DNA from: Leishmania martiniquensis
Taxonomy: Eukaryota; Euglenozoa; Kinetoplastea; Trypanosomatida; Trypanosomatidae
DNA length: 64,000 bases
Reading direction: 5' to 3'
Assembly: GCF_017916325.1 (NCBI RefSeq)
Contig: NC_090153.1
Location: 431,501-495,500 of the forward strand
Position numbers and translations under genes: made by a program. The notes under the pieces were generated by a model that searched no databases, was not told the origin of the DNA, and was given only the letters and a program-made list of their open reading frames with translations. The first letter of the stretch is position 1. Each line of letters starts with the position of its first letter. Positions 52,647 through 62,786 of this stretch are shown here, in pieces.

Positions 52647-55233
52647 GTGTGCGTCTGTGCGCATGTGTGTGTGTATGGATGTGAGAAGGGCGAAGGGAAA
52701 ACGTAAGACGGCTCATCGAGTCCTGAACCCGTGCGCGAAGAATAAGAAAAGGGCTCTGCGCGTCTCTCCCCCTCCCTCTGCATTGCAATCGCCCTCTACT
52801 CCCTCTCCTCGCATTCACCAGCCTACTGGCCCTGTGCTGAGTGGGCGGGAGAGGGGGCACGCATTCGTTTAGCGCTGTCCTTCGCCGCCTGCTCTCCCCC
52901 TTTTTTCTCTATGCGCTCTGCCCTTTCCTTGTCTCGCGGTTATGTGCCCTTTTCTTCTATGACCTCTCCCGTGGAGAGTTGGAAGCGACGGCCTTTTCTT
53001 GGGGGCGACAGAGAGGGCGGAACAAGCGAGGGAGGGCTTGCGTAGATGTGCGCGTGCGTGCATCGGTGAGGTTTCCTCTTCCAATGCCAGTGTGTTCGCA
53101 TGTCTTCGCCCTGCTTTTTGGGGCTCTCTCCTCTCACTCTTTCCTTGTCTGGACTCAGTTGTCTTGATGAATGCGGGAGCGCTTCTCTGCGCAGGCGCTT
53201 CTCAGTGAGGCAGTGATTAGCTTATGCCGCCCGCCCTCTTTCTCTCTCCAGGAGGGTTGGAGGGGGGGTCGATGGTGTTCTGTTTGCGGCGGAAAGATGA
53301 GGATGGGGGACGGAGCGGCAGAGGCAATGACCGTCAATGGCGACAGGCGACAGGACACACCTGCGGGTGTCTGCCCACCTGCGTCTCTGTTTGTATGCCG
53401 GTTGTCTGCCTAGTGTTGCCGCTTGCGTGTGCTGCGCCCTTTTGTGGAGGCGTGCCTTCGCCTGAGGGGGCAGATAAGAAGGGAGTAGGAGGAGGGGGAG
53501 CGGGAGAGAGAGAGAGCCGGCTGTCTGTGCGGTGCTGCTGTGACGGCGGCGGCTTGGGCATCTTTGATCTCATTGTGTTCGATGCCGACGTACATGCTGA
53601 CAACGCCCCGGGCGAGCGACCTCTTGCCGCCACTCTCGTCCTCCCTCTTACATGTGTGAGTGTGTTTGTGCCGTTCGGCTCTGTTCCTCCACATATGACT
53701 CTCCAAAGCAAATCGGCGAGGCTGAGCGCGTCGACAGATCGAAATATCAAAGGCGAGTGAACGAATAAGGGAAAAGCGCGAAGGCGGTGTAGGGGCGGGC
53801 ATCGAGGCCTGCAGGGGATGGGGGAGGCGACGTTGCGAGTAGGGGGCCCTTCGTCCCACTTTCCTGTTGCCTGGATACACGAAAGCGCACGCGCAATCTC
53901 ACCTCTAGGTCCCGCATTGACCAAGGAAGAGAGGGGCGAGCCGATTGCCACACGCCGGCGCAGCCGCAGAGATGGTTCGATTTGCCCTTAGCCGTCGCGC
54001 GCTCTTCACTTTTTTGTTGCTTCCTCTCTTCACTCGCGTTCTTCGCGCAGAGCGGTCCAGAAGTCGGTAGTGCTCACGGGGGCACATGCATGACAGTGCG
54101 AGCTGTAGCCGTAGTGCGCGCGTGCGCGTGCGTTCTGCGTGCCCTCCTCTGTTCGAGCAGCTTGCACCGGACCTCTCCTGAACATTTTGCCTGCATTCGC
54201 GCAGTCCTCCTCTGATGTGGGTGTGGCTCTGAAGTTCGTCTCTCCCCACCTCACCTTCACCTTTTTCACCACCTCCCATCCTTTTCCCATCAACTCATCC
54301 ACGACTGCCGCGCCTTTCACGACTCACCATAATCTTCACTCTCCCACTTCGCGCTTCCCTATTGCATCCGGCGTCGAAGAGGTGCACGCCTGCGCATCTG
54401 GTCCGCTACACAACACGACAGCTACACAAGTACGCATTCACACCCACAAAAGGCAAACGCGGAGGGACTTTGGCCTCTTGAAGAGGACAGGCGAGGGGGG
54501 AAGGGCCGATAGAGTCTTTTTATCCGCGCGTGTGTGTGTGGCGGGGGAGGGGACGCATCAGCACCGCCGCCTCCTCTCTCTTCCTTTCTCTGCAGCACGT
54601 CGCGCCAAAACCGCTGTCGTTTGGCAGTACTTTTATGGGGAGCGCCACTCCTCTCCGCCTCCTCCTCACGCATTCTCTGGAACACACGCGTCTGCTCCCG
54701 CAAGCGGGCGAGACTGCCCCTGCCACTTTTGCGTGGGCGTAGCCCAGCCCTTTCTCCCCGCTCGGTGCCCTTGATCAGAGTTGCAGCCCTTGCGGGTGTG
54801 CGCAGCTAAGGAAGCGAGTAGAGCGTGCGGGCAGCGCTTCGCTTTCGTCCTCCTTTTTTTCCTCTCGAGGTCGGGCCGTCGCGCATTCCTCCCGCACCGT
54901 CCATTGCCACCCCCCTCTTCCTCCAAGAACCACCGCCGTGCCAGCGTTTGGGGCAGACTGACCTCGGCAGTCACTTGGCCTCTAGCATCCGTACCCGAGC
55001 CTCTTTCCTCTTTCTCTGCCCGCCCCATCTGCCAGGTGACCTCCTCTTTTCGTCTTCTGTCGGCACACCCCTTTCCGTGCCGTTCGCCGCCGGAGGATCG
55101 TCGCCATTTCCTGCCCTGGGTCACCTGCGGCAGGCGGGTCAGAGCGATTCTGACATGTGTGGCTCTTGTCTGCTGAAGAGCGTTTCCTTTTCGCTGCTGC
55201 GTAGCCTCCCGTACCTGCACGCGTGGGGAAACG
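52647..55233. other. 2.6-kb intergenic region
   Basis: Pyrimidine-rich spacer with short GT runs. Frames of 178-211 codons in 53224-54774 lack recognisable features and start mostly at non-ATG codons. No gene supported. Candidate acceptors lie after the tracts near 54575-54595 and 54900-54925. Confidence 0.55.
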
Positions 55234-55842
55234 ATGGAGCAATTTGTGCAACCGCTAGAGGGCATATTCCGCGATGGTATCCCTGCCCCTGTGCTGCGTG
55301 CCTTTGCCCCTCTATTCCAGGCGCTGCCGAGCCTGCAGGAACGGGTAGAGGCATCTCGCGACTGCTATTACTGGCGTGCGAACCCCATGAAGTGCCTGAA
55401 GGAGGATGTAGACACGGTCACCGGCTTCATGCAAGCCTGCGAAGCCTCCTTCCGCATGTGCCCGCAGCAGTCGGCCACGCTCCTAAAATGCCACATGACG
55501 GAGCCGGCGCGCGCTGTCTATTTTTGCCGCGATGAAGAGTGGGAGTGGCGCAGCTGCTTGATGGATCAGACCGGCATTCGCTTCTGGCCGTACGCCAATG
55601 CCCCTATCGGTGCGCCCTGGTCGAACGGTGGCCAAATGGAGGACTTTCACCTCGAGGACCGCTTCTTCTACGAGAACTTCTCGTTCTGGCGTCGTCGCGG
55701 GGCGATGCTGGCGGTGCGCGAGCGTGAACTGGAGGTGGCGGCGCAGCGCAAGCACTGGCTGAACGAGCAGACGGACGACACTTCGCTAGCGGCACCAAAG
55801 CCGACGCTAGCGCCGGTCGGCATCAGCGCCAAGATCGACTAG
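55234..55842 (+). CDS. NDUFA8: Mitochondrial complex I subunit, NDUFA8 (PGIV)-like CHCH protein
   Basis: 202 aa. NDUFA8 is an accessory subunit of NADH:ubiquinone oxidoreductase on the intermembrane-space side, imported and oxidised by Mia40. Cysteines at 44, 54, 69, 76, 86, 98 and 108 give CX9C (44-54) and CX9C-CX11C-CX9C (76-86-98-108). This matches the spacing I recall for NDUFA8, including the CL-E-x-V start of the linker (CLKEDVDTV) and the segment ending SCLMDQTG. No cleavable presequence is apparent, as expected. The C-terminal 90 residues (RFWPYANAPIGAPW, FFYENFSFWRRRG) are longer than in animals. Another twin-CX9C protein is the alternative. Confidence 0.75.
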   Translation: MEQFVQPLEGIFRDGIPAPVLRAFAPLFQALPSLQERVEASRDCYYWRANPMKCLKEDVDTVTGFMQACEASFRMCPQQSATLLKCHMTEPARAVYFCRDEEWEWRSCLMDQTGIRFWPYANAPIGAPWSNGGQMEDFHLEDRFFYENFSFWRRRGAMLAVRERELEVAAQRKHWLNEQTDDTSLAAPKPTLAPVGISAKID

Positions 55843-57317
55843 AACGGTGCGACGATGGTGATGGCCAAACAGACGGAGCGGAAGGACGAGGTTGGCCGCC
55901 CCACCGCACCTTACATAGGCGCTGATACAGCACCGTAACGCAACGGGATGGGAAGCGGGAAAAGGGGTGCGTGCGCGTTCGACCGCAGGGCGCACTATTG
56001 GCGAGACTGCTCGACGTATGGATGTATGGATGTCTTTTTGCTGTTGGCCGCTCCCACCGTGCACTTTGTCGGCTCTCTGTATCTCTCTGCGAATACGCTC
56101 CTTTAGCTCCCTGTCAGTGGTGCTGCTGGTCTAGCGCGGCACCCCTGCGTGTGTGCCGTTGTACGCATCGTCTTCCTCCCCTCCTCTCGCCCATTCAATG
56201 CTTCTGTGTCTTTTTTCCTTTGCCCTCCCCCAATTTCGTCCCCCCTCTCTCCCTCTGTGTGCTCTTCCTGATAGCAAAACGTGGCGACAACAAACGAAGA
56301 CGGCTGATGATAGTGGCAGGTGCCGCATGGAGAGCCACGGTCTTTGGCATACATCCGCATGCCCGCCGGAAATAATCGCATCCCCCAACGCGTGCGCATG
56401 GGAAAGTCGCGGAATGGAATGCGCGTGCCGGTGCCTCGCGATCATATTGCGGAAGAGCCACGCGTGGGGCGCATGAGTGCCCCCCCTCCCCACTCCTCAG
56501 TGGCAACGTTTGTGTGAGGATAGCTGCGGTTATGCCCATTCCAACTAGAGCGCCCTGCGCCGGCGCTCTGGAAGTGCCGGGGGGTTTGTCGGCCTTGTTT
56601 TCCTGTCTGTGGGTGCTCAGGGTGGGCACTTGTGCATCCTAAGCACCCCCGCCGGAAGCAGCGGTTGCATGAGAAATGGTGCTGACCTGCGCGCGTCCTA
56701 CCTTTCCGCTTTTTCTCCTCCTCGGACCCACCACGGCACCCTCTGTCTCTCTCTCCACGCCCTCCTTCCTGTCGTCTCCCTTGTTGCGTGTGCCCATCGT
56801 TGGCTGCGCCTTGTGAGGCCAAACACAAAGAGGAGTCAGCTCACATGCGTTGCCTCAGTGCCCTTGCGCCGCTCCTATCGAACCAAGCCGAACGAAAGGG
56901 GCTGTGCCATGCCCACACGCACTTAGAGACATCGATAATACGTTAGAACACCGCCATCGGGCTCCGCCGCGGTGTAGACGAAGCCGCACACTTCCTCATA
57001 GACCGACAGTCCTTTTCAAAATTGTGCACACACGGAAGAGGAGGGTGAGAGAGGGGACACGTTCTGTTGTGGTGCTCGCTTTCCATTATCGTCTCCCCGG
57101 CACTTCTCCCTTTCTCATACACCATCGAGGGAGGGGGAAGGAGGTGTTGGCGAGAGCGTCGCAGAGCCCGACTGGCCGCCGGGCGCACAGACACACTGCA
57201 CTGGCCAGCCTCCCCATTGCACACACGATCGTCTTCTGGCTGGAAGAGAGCCAACCGAGTTGGCGGAAAGATACTGTGAAGGTTGACTTCGCTGACGCCG
57301 CTCCAACTGTCCGCAGA
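55843..57317. other. 1.5-kb intergenic region
   Basis: Mixed spacer. 56517-56660 contains a short inverted block (CGCCCTGCGCCGGCGCTCTGG). The frame of the next gene is open from 56850, but without an ATG before 57318, so this part is read as 5' UTR. No gene supported. Confidence 0.55.
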
Positions 57318-60300
57318 ATGCGCTGTTTAGCAGATCACCGTGAGAGCAGAGCGGGCGCAGGGGCAGCACCGCCGACGCTCGGCTTGTCTGCTCCTCTTTC
57401 CTTTGAGCGCAGTTCTTCCGCTGCTTCGCACGCGTCCATTGCCCTGCTGCAGCAGAGTTTCTTTGACCCACAACCGCGCCGCGCTCCTCATCCTTATCAG
57501 CGGGCACACAGTGCTGCTTCCGTGTTGCCGTCGACGGCGAGTACGGTGCAGCGGACGACTTCCTCGATTTCGCCCCCCGCCACGCATGGTCCACTTCGAC
57601 CTTTCAGTCGGCCCGGCAAGGAGTTCTTTGAGGAAGAGGGCGAGGGCGGGGGAGAGGCTGAGCCCACACGTTCCGCCCTCGCGCTGCAAGGGGGGCGTGG
57701 AAAGGACGCGGCTGCTGCACCACTGCCGACGGGTGCGAAGCGGCATAATCAGGCTCGGGATCCTGGGCCGGTGCCGCTGGCCGTCGCGTCCTCGCATCCG
57801 GGCGCCGAAACGGGAGAGTTCGACGAGGTCGGTGCCGTAACGTGCCGCACAACGGCCTCGCTCCCTTCTATTCTTTCTCCAGTGCCCAGACTACCGCCAG
57901 CCCCGTTCGCTGCCACTGGTGAGGAAAGGCAGGGGCAGAAGCTTGGCGTGGGGTCTGAGCGTCACCCGAGGGTGGCACCACTTTTCGAGGCGCCTTCATG
58001 CGCAGTAAGGCGAGCCGGCACTGCGGCACTAGCCTTCTCGAAGCGATACGCTGCCAGTGCGAATGCGTACCTGAGGGCGGCTGCTTTGGAGCTCGCGGAG
58101 GAGGGGCTTCCAGAGGCCCGAGGCGCGGCTGGAGAGATCTTGGAAGGGGCTTTAAAGTCTGCCTTCGCACCGCTTGGCAACCCTCAAGATGCCCCCCCTG
58201 TGCCGGCGGCGGCGACGCATGTTCCTCCGAAGCTGATGCGTCCTGCCTCTACCGCTACCCAGCAGCCACCTTCGCCCACCTTTTCTCCGGCAGGCGACCC
58301 ATTGTTACCCGCCGCCCTGACTTCTTCCGTGTCCTTTGCAAACGTGAGCACCTCTACGGCGCCCATGCGTGGCATTCCCCTCTTCACCACAATGCACCGC
58401 CCTGCAGACGTGGCCTCCGTCTCGCCGCTTTCATCTGTGTCGTCGCTACGCCTGTCCTTGGCAGAGTACGGCCGCCTGCACTTACAGGACGAAGCGGTGA
58501 GATGGTATCACCGCTGTAGCGCACTGGAGCAGCAGTTACTCAAGCTGCAAGGCGCCTTCAATCGACAGTCAAGGCTGCTCACTGCACAGTGGTGGGGCAA
58601 CGGTGGGAACGTGGCATGGACAAAGGTGGCTGCTGATGCCGCATGCCCTTCTTCGGTCGAGGGAGCTGCGGTAGCAGTCACTGCAGGGTCGCCCAGCAGA
58701 CGGGCCGCCGATCTTACAAGTCTGTCGCCCGACACCCATCTCCGTGCGCACGCGTACGACGAGAATGAGGGCAGGTCCTGCGCAGGGCAGACGGAGAAGG
58801 AACGGCAGCGAGTCGGCTCAGACGATTCTCAGCCCAGCCTGTCTGAGAGCAGGAAACGCATACGCGTGGATGATAGGGCACCATCTCACGAGCCGACGCT
58901 GGGGAAGCTAACGGAGGATGACATGCAGTACCGAATACCCAAGGCGTCTTGTGACGGCGCGGAGGACGAGGATGCGTCTCCATATCTCCCCAAGCACGAT
59001 TCGGGCTCGCAAGTTCGCCGCGCGCTCACGGGGGCAGGTGACACTACAGCCTCGTCGATACCGCCGCTGTTGCGCGTTTCTGTGGGACTTCAGACCGACG
59101 CTTCGGCGTCCGGCAACGCATCGCTCGCTCGCGAGACTCGTGGCAGCTCTGTTACAGGCCTCCTTTCCGCTTTTGAGGAGGCCGCAGGAGAGGGCCCTTC
59201 GCGGCTCTCATCTGTGGCGGCTTCGTCAGCGATACTTTCAAGGCGGTATGCGGCCGCGATGGAGGAGATGAAGCTGCTCCGCGCGCGCTTGGATGAGGCG
59301 GAGCGGAAGTGTGCGGAGTTGCAAGAGACATGCGCGGCAAAGGATCTCCGATGCGACGACTTGGAGACGCAGCTGCTTGGCAAAGAGGAGCTGCTGCTCC
59401 GCTTTCAGCAGCCGGGGCCGGAGCCGGCTGCGCCACTATCTAGTGATGGCCCAAACGTGCCCTTAGAAGCTGCGGCCAGCGCTTTGCTGCCGGTGGAGCT
59501 CAGCCCTTTGATCACACAACTGCGAGGGCTGCTGACCCTATTGCGTCCAGGCAGCGACAGCGCACATAGCGAGCGAAGTGTCCTGGCGACGGGCGAGACG
59601 GGAACGGCGGAAGCAAGAGCCGCTGAAGGCACCTTCAGCAGTGCTTTCAATGGCTTCAGTGCTGAGGGGAATTCCGCTGCGGCTTACTCGACCAGCTCGT
59701 CTCCAAAGTCACCGCACGCCGGGACCTCCACGTATCCGGACCGTAATGTCGCACTCCTCGCCTCGCTGATCGCACAGGTGCGCAGCGCCCTCATCAACTT
59801 CTCGCAGCGGTTTGCGGCACTGGAGGCGGAACTCGACGTTGTACGAGCAGACCGCAACGAGCTGATCGGGGAGCAGAGCGAGCAGGTTCGGATGCTGCAG
59901 GAGCAGCTGCTCGAGAAGGACACAGCGCAGTGGAAATTGCTGGAGGAGTTGCACCAGGCTAAGGAGCAGCTGTCCGTCTCAGCGGCGCAGACTTCGCTGG
60001 TGCCAGCAGACGATGCCGCGAGCAGCAGAGAGTCTGCCACCTTACACCATCCGCAGACTCGGGGAGGGAATGCCGAGGGGGGCACGCCGGCGGTGGCTTC
60101 AGACAGCACAGCCCAGAGGAGCTCTTGCCCCGTCTCTGAGGCGGTGACGGACACGATGCAAGGGCCATCCCCGCAGCGAGTGCGCACTGCTGCATGTCCT
60201 ACGCTAACCGCAGATACGACTGCTTCAGAGGTGGAGGCCCTACGGGAGCGGCTGACGCAAGCGCGGGTCTCTGCTGCGGCTGGACAGGAGGTGCAGCGCC

Positions 60301-61934
60301 AAGTTCTGTCCGAGCGGCTGGAACGGGCGGAATTGCAGCTGAAGGAGACGCGGCTGCGTGCTGAGGACGAGTATGATCGCATGTCGGCTATCATCGAGGA
60401 GCTGACGCGGGAGCTCACGGACACGAGGGAGGCGCTGCGAGTAAAAGAGGTGTCGCTGCGAATCGCGTTGCGCGAGTCGTTCTTGCCACCGCTCCAAATC
60501 ACGAGGGAAGGCGACAGGGCGGCGAGCGATGGCGCAGCTGCCACGGAAGGGCTCGCGCGGGCTGCTGCATCCTCGACTGTGGTGTCGCCGATGCCGCTCC
60601 AGCGCGCGATGCCGCGCGTGTCTGCCGCCTCGTCTTTGTCACCAAGGCCGGGGCGCCAGAGCGCGCGTACGAGTACGTCGCCGTCGCCCCCCGTTCCACT
60701 CTATCTCCAGAGCGAGGCCGGCACGGAAAAGGCAAGGGCTGCAGCGGACACGGGCGAGAGCGACGGTGGGCACGGGCTCGCCTTGGAAGCAAAGGCAATG
60801 GTGGGCCCGCGCATTGACGATGACGGCACGCTGCGCACCCTCCCCTCAGCTCTCTTGGTTAATGATGAGGGCCTTGACCGCATTGGCCTCAGTTCACCTC
60901 CGTCTGCGCTGACGTTCACGACGGCCACCGCGACGACGACGGCAAAGACATCATCAAGGGAGAAGTCGTCCCGTGGCCTTACAGTGTCTGCAGGTGGGGG
61001 CAGCCAAGATGCCACCTCACTGACTCGTGGGCGCAGTGATGGTAGTGTACCGATGATGGGGCCGGCTGGTACCGCGGAGGAAGCGATGCGATGGGAAGAA
61101 TCACTGCCGCCTTCTAGAGCCCATGCACCACGTGACACGCAAGAGGAGGAGGCCGAAACAGTCGCCGTTGAGGAGCAGCGCTCTATCTGCTCGTCACCGC
61201 CGCGGTCGCCGCAGAGGAAGAGTGCCACCGCCCGTCTCACGGGCAGCGCTTCTGAGGAGGGGCTGCCATTGCCGCCACCACTGCGCAGTCCGCTTTTTCT
61301 CACCGTGTCGCCGTCGCCCGAGGACCAGCAGCGGCAGCACACACATGTACCACACCGCGAGGAGACGACTCATCGGGCTTCCCTCGGCAGCCAAACATTT
61401 GTGGCACAGGGTAAAGAACCGCACGTGCCACCGCAGCTTTCTGAGCCCCCCGCACAGTCACTGTCACCAGAGGAGAAGCTGCGCCAGTTTCTGTCGATGC
61501 TCTCCGCTGTCACGTCGCCCTTCGAGGAGAAGGTGAAGGAGAGCGGACGGCCATTGCCAGGAAATCGGGCGACCTTCACCCGGCGACCCACTCCGCAAAG
61601 CGACATTGACCCAAAGACCGTGTCCCATCACGCCCAACCGGAAGACATAGCGGATGCTGCTCTCCCCACCACCGGCAGCAGGGCTCTGTCGACGGTGAAC
61701 CGTGACGAGACGACCCCAGGTCGGACGCCACTCTCGCTTTACGCTGCAAGCGCATCGCCGTCCCCGGTGCCTTCATCTACTGCTTCGAGACGAGCGTCAA
61801 CACTGGTGCCCAGGTCTCCGCACTCCACGGAGGTGGCGGCGCGCCACGTGCAGGAATCGCTTTCGCGTCATCGGGAGGCGTGGCAGCAGCAGGAAATCAT
61901 TCTGCACTCGCTACTGAGCTCCCCTTCGCTGTAA
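57318..61934 (+). CDS. Very large Ser/Ala-rich protein with coiled-coil segments, unidentified
   Basis: 1538 aa from the first in-frame ATG, two bases after a CAG at 57314-57316 (upstream acceptors are also possible). The N-terminal 380 residues are Ser/Pro/Arg-rich and disordered. Coiled-coil segments lie at about 385-420 (YHRCSALEQQLLKLQGAF), 643-698 (MKLLRARLDEAERKCAEL), 828-888 (FAALEAELDVVRADRNEL) and 971-1055 (LERAELQLKETRLRAEDEY), with low-complexity Ser/Thr/Ala linkers between. Two short conserved-looking helices occur near the C-terminus (EEKLRQFLSMLSAV and HREAWQQQEIILHSLL). No enzymatic domain is visible. A centrosomal/basal-body-like scaffold is a guess from architecture only. Confidence 0.8.
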   Translation: MRCLADHRESRAGAGAAPPTLGLSAPLSFERSSSAASHASIALLQQSFFDPQPRRAPHPYQRAHSAASVLPSTASTVQRTTSSISPPATHGPLRPFSRPGKEFFEEEGEGGGEAEPTRSALALQGGRGKDAAAAPLPTGAKRHNQARDPGPVPLAVASSHPGAETGEFDEVGAVTCRTTASLPSILSPVPRLPPAPFAATGEERQGQKLGVGSERHPRVAPLFEAPSCAVRRAGTAALAFSKRYAASANAYLRAAALELAEEGLPEARGAAGEILEGALKSAFAPLGNPQDAPPVPAAATHVPPKLMRPASTATQQPPSPTFSPAGDPLLPAALTSSVSFANVSTSTAPMRGIPLFTTMHRPADVASVSPLSSVSSLRLSLAEYGRLHLQDEAVRWYHRCSALEQQLLKLQGAFNRQSRLLTAQWWGNGGNVAWTKVAADAACPSSVEGAAVAVTAGSPSRRAADLTSLSPDTHLRAHAYDENEGRSCAGQTEKERQRVGSDDSQPSLSESRKRIRVDDRAPSHEPTLGKLTEDDMQYRIPKASCDGAEDEDASPYLPKHDSGSQVRRALTGAGDTTASSIPPLLRVSVGLQTDASASGNASLARETRGSSVTGLLSAFEEAAGEGPSRLSSVAASSAILSRRYAAAMEEMKLLRARLDEAERKCAELQETCAAKDLRCDDLETQLLGKEELLLRFQQPGPEPAAPLSSDGPNVPLEAAASALLPVELSPLITQLRGLLTLLRPGSDSAHSERSVLATGETGTAEARAAEGTFSSAFNGFSAEGNSAAAYSTSSSPKSPHAGTSTYPDRNVALLASLIAQVRSALINFSQRFAALEAELDVVRADRNELIGEQSEQVRMLQEQLLEKDTAQWKLLEELHQAKEQLSVSAAQTSLVPADDAASSRESATLHHPQTRGGNAEGGTPAVASDSTAQRSSCPVSEAVTDTMQGPSPQRVRTAACPTLTADTTASEVEALRERLTQARVSAAAGQEVQRQVLSERLERAELQLKETRLRAEDEYDRMSAIIEELTRELTDTREALRVKEVSLRIALRESFLPPLQITREGDRAASDGAAATEGLARAAASSTVVSPMPLQRAMPRVSAASSLSPRPGRQSARTSTSPSPPVPLYLQSEAGTEKARAAADTGESDGGHGLALEAKAMVGPRIDDDGTLRTLPSALLVNDEGLDRIGLSSPPSALTFTTATATTTAKTSSREKSSRGLTVSAGGGSQDATSLTRGRSDGSVPMMGPAGTAEEAMRWEESLPPSRAHAPRDTQEEEAETVAVEEQRSICSSPPRSPQRKSATARLTGSASEEGLPLPPPLRSPLFLTVSPSPEDQQRQHTHVPHREETTHRASLGSQTFVAQGKEPHVPPQLSEPPAQSLSPEEKLRQFLSMLSAVTSPFEEKVKESGRPLPGNRATFTRRPTPQSDIDPKTVSHHAQPEDIADAALPTTGSRALSTVNRDETTPGRTPLSLYAASASPSPVPSSTASRRASTLVPRSPHSTEVAARHVQESLSRHREAWQQQEIILHSLLSSPSL

Positions 61935-62786
61935 GAACGGCCACTAGCATCCACTGCGCTCTATGCGGCGTTCCTGTACCTGCGCGTTTGCCGGCCAGCA
62001 AGTGGAGTGGGTGAAGGTGGGTGGGTGAGTCATACGGGACAGCGCGAGACCGATAGAGGTCGTCTTCGACAGAAAGCGAGCGGGGAGGGTCATACGCGTT
62101 TCTCTTCAGGATTTTACGCCAGCATGCGGTACACTCTGCACCATTCGAATGGGCGCATGCCGATAGGAGTGAAAAGAGGAGTGACGGCTGTGCGCACGCC
62201 ACCCAAGCCTCTTCAGAAGTGCCCACTCGCTAACCAGGACACAGGTGTACAGTAACGTCACGAAATGCCGCTACCAACGCGTTCACAGCAGACGGCACCA
62301 GCGTGTGTGTGTGTGTGCTCTGCGTGAGCGGCTGCTGTGATAATAGTGGTGGTGTGGGGTATTCCCTACCTGCGCGCCCCACGCCCTTGCGGGTAGTGTT
62401 GACCGTCTCCCTGTCTCTCTGCCGAAGTATCGCGTTAAGCGCCCTCGTATCTGTTAGTGCCGCTGCTTCTCTTCGTGCACGAGCGGCCTTGTCTCGCTGG
62501 CGTGCCGGCACATCTCAGCTCTCTTCCTTTCCCACTCTCGCTTTTGAGCTGCTCTGCCGACAGAGGCAAACCCACCCCAGTCTGACCGAAGCCCCTTTTC
62601 CCCACCGTCTCGTCGCGCGGGCCTCCTGCGGAGAGCTCGCCACGCGACGCCCACATTTTGCCCGAGAACGGATATGGGCACATAACGCATCACTTCGCGC
62701 GCGCGCGAGGTCGCCTGCCTGTGAGGGGCACACACCCACACCGATCCATTTGCCTGTAGCGCAAGGTCGGCGTCAGAGGTGGACGG
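61935..62786. other. Intergenic region with acceptor and minimal uORF
   Basis: Short spacer. GT repeat at 62303-62318. A pyrimidine-rich tract ending GACAG near 62519-62564 is a likely splice acceptor. An ATG at 62674 opens a 3-codon frame (stop at 62683-62685) upstream of the next gene. Confidence 0.5.

Noticed and set aside
56850..57317. N-terminal extension of the large coiled-coil protein
   Set aside because: Frame is open but has no ATG (begins at TTG) and contains likely splice acceptors; treated as 5' UTR.
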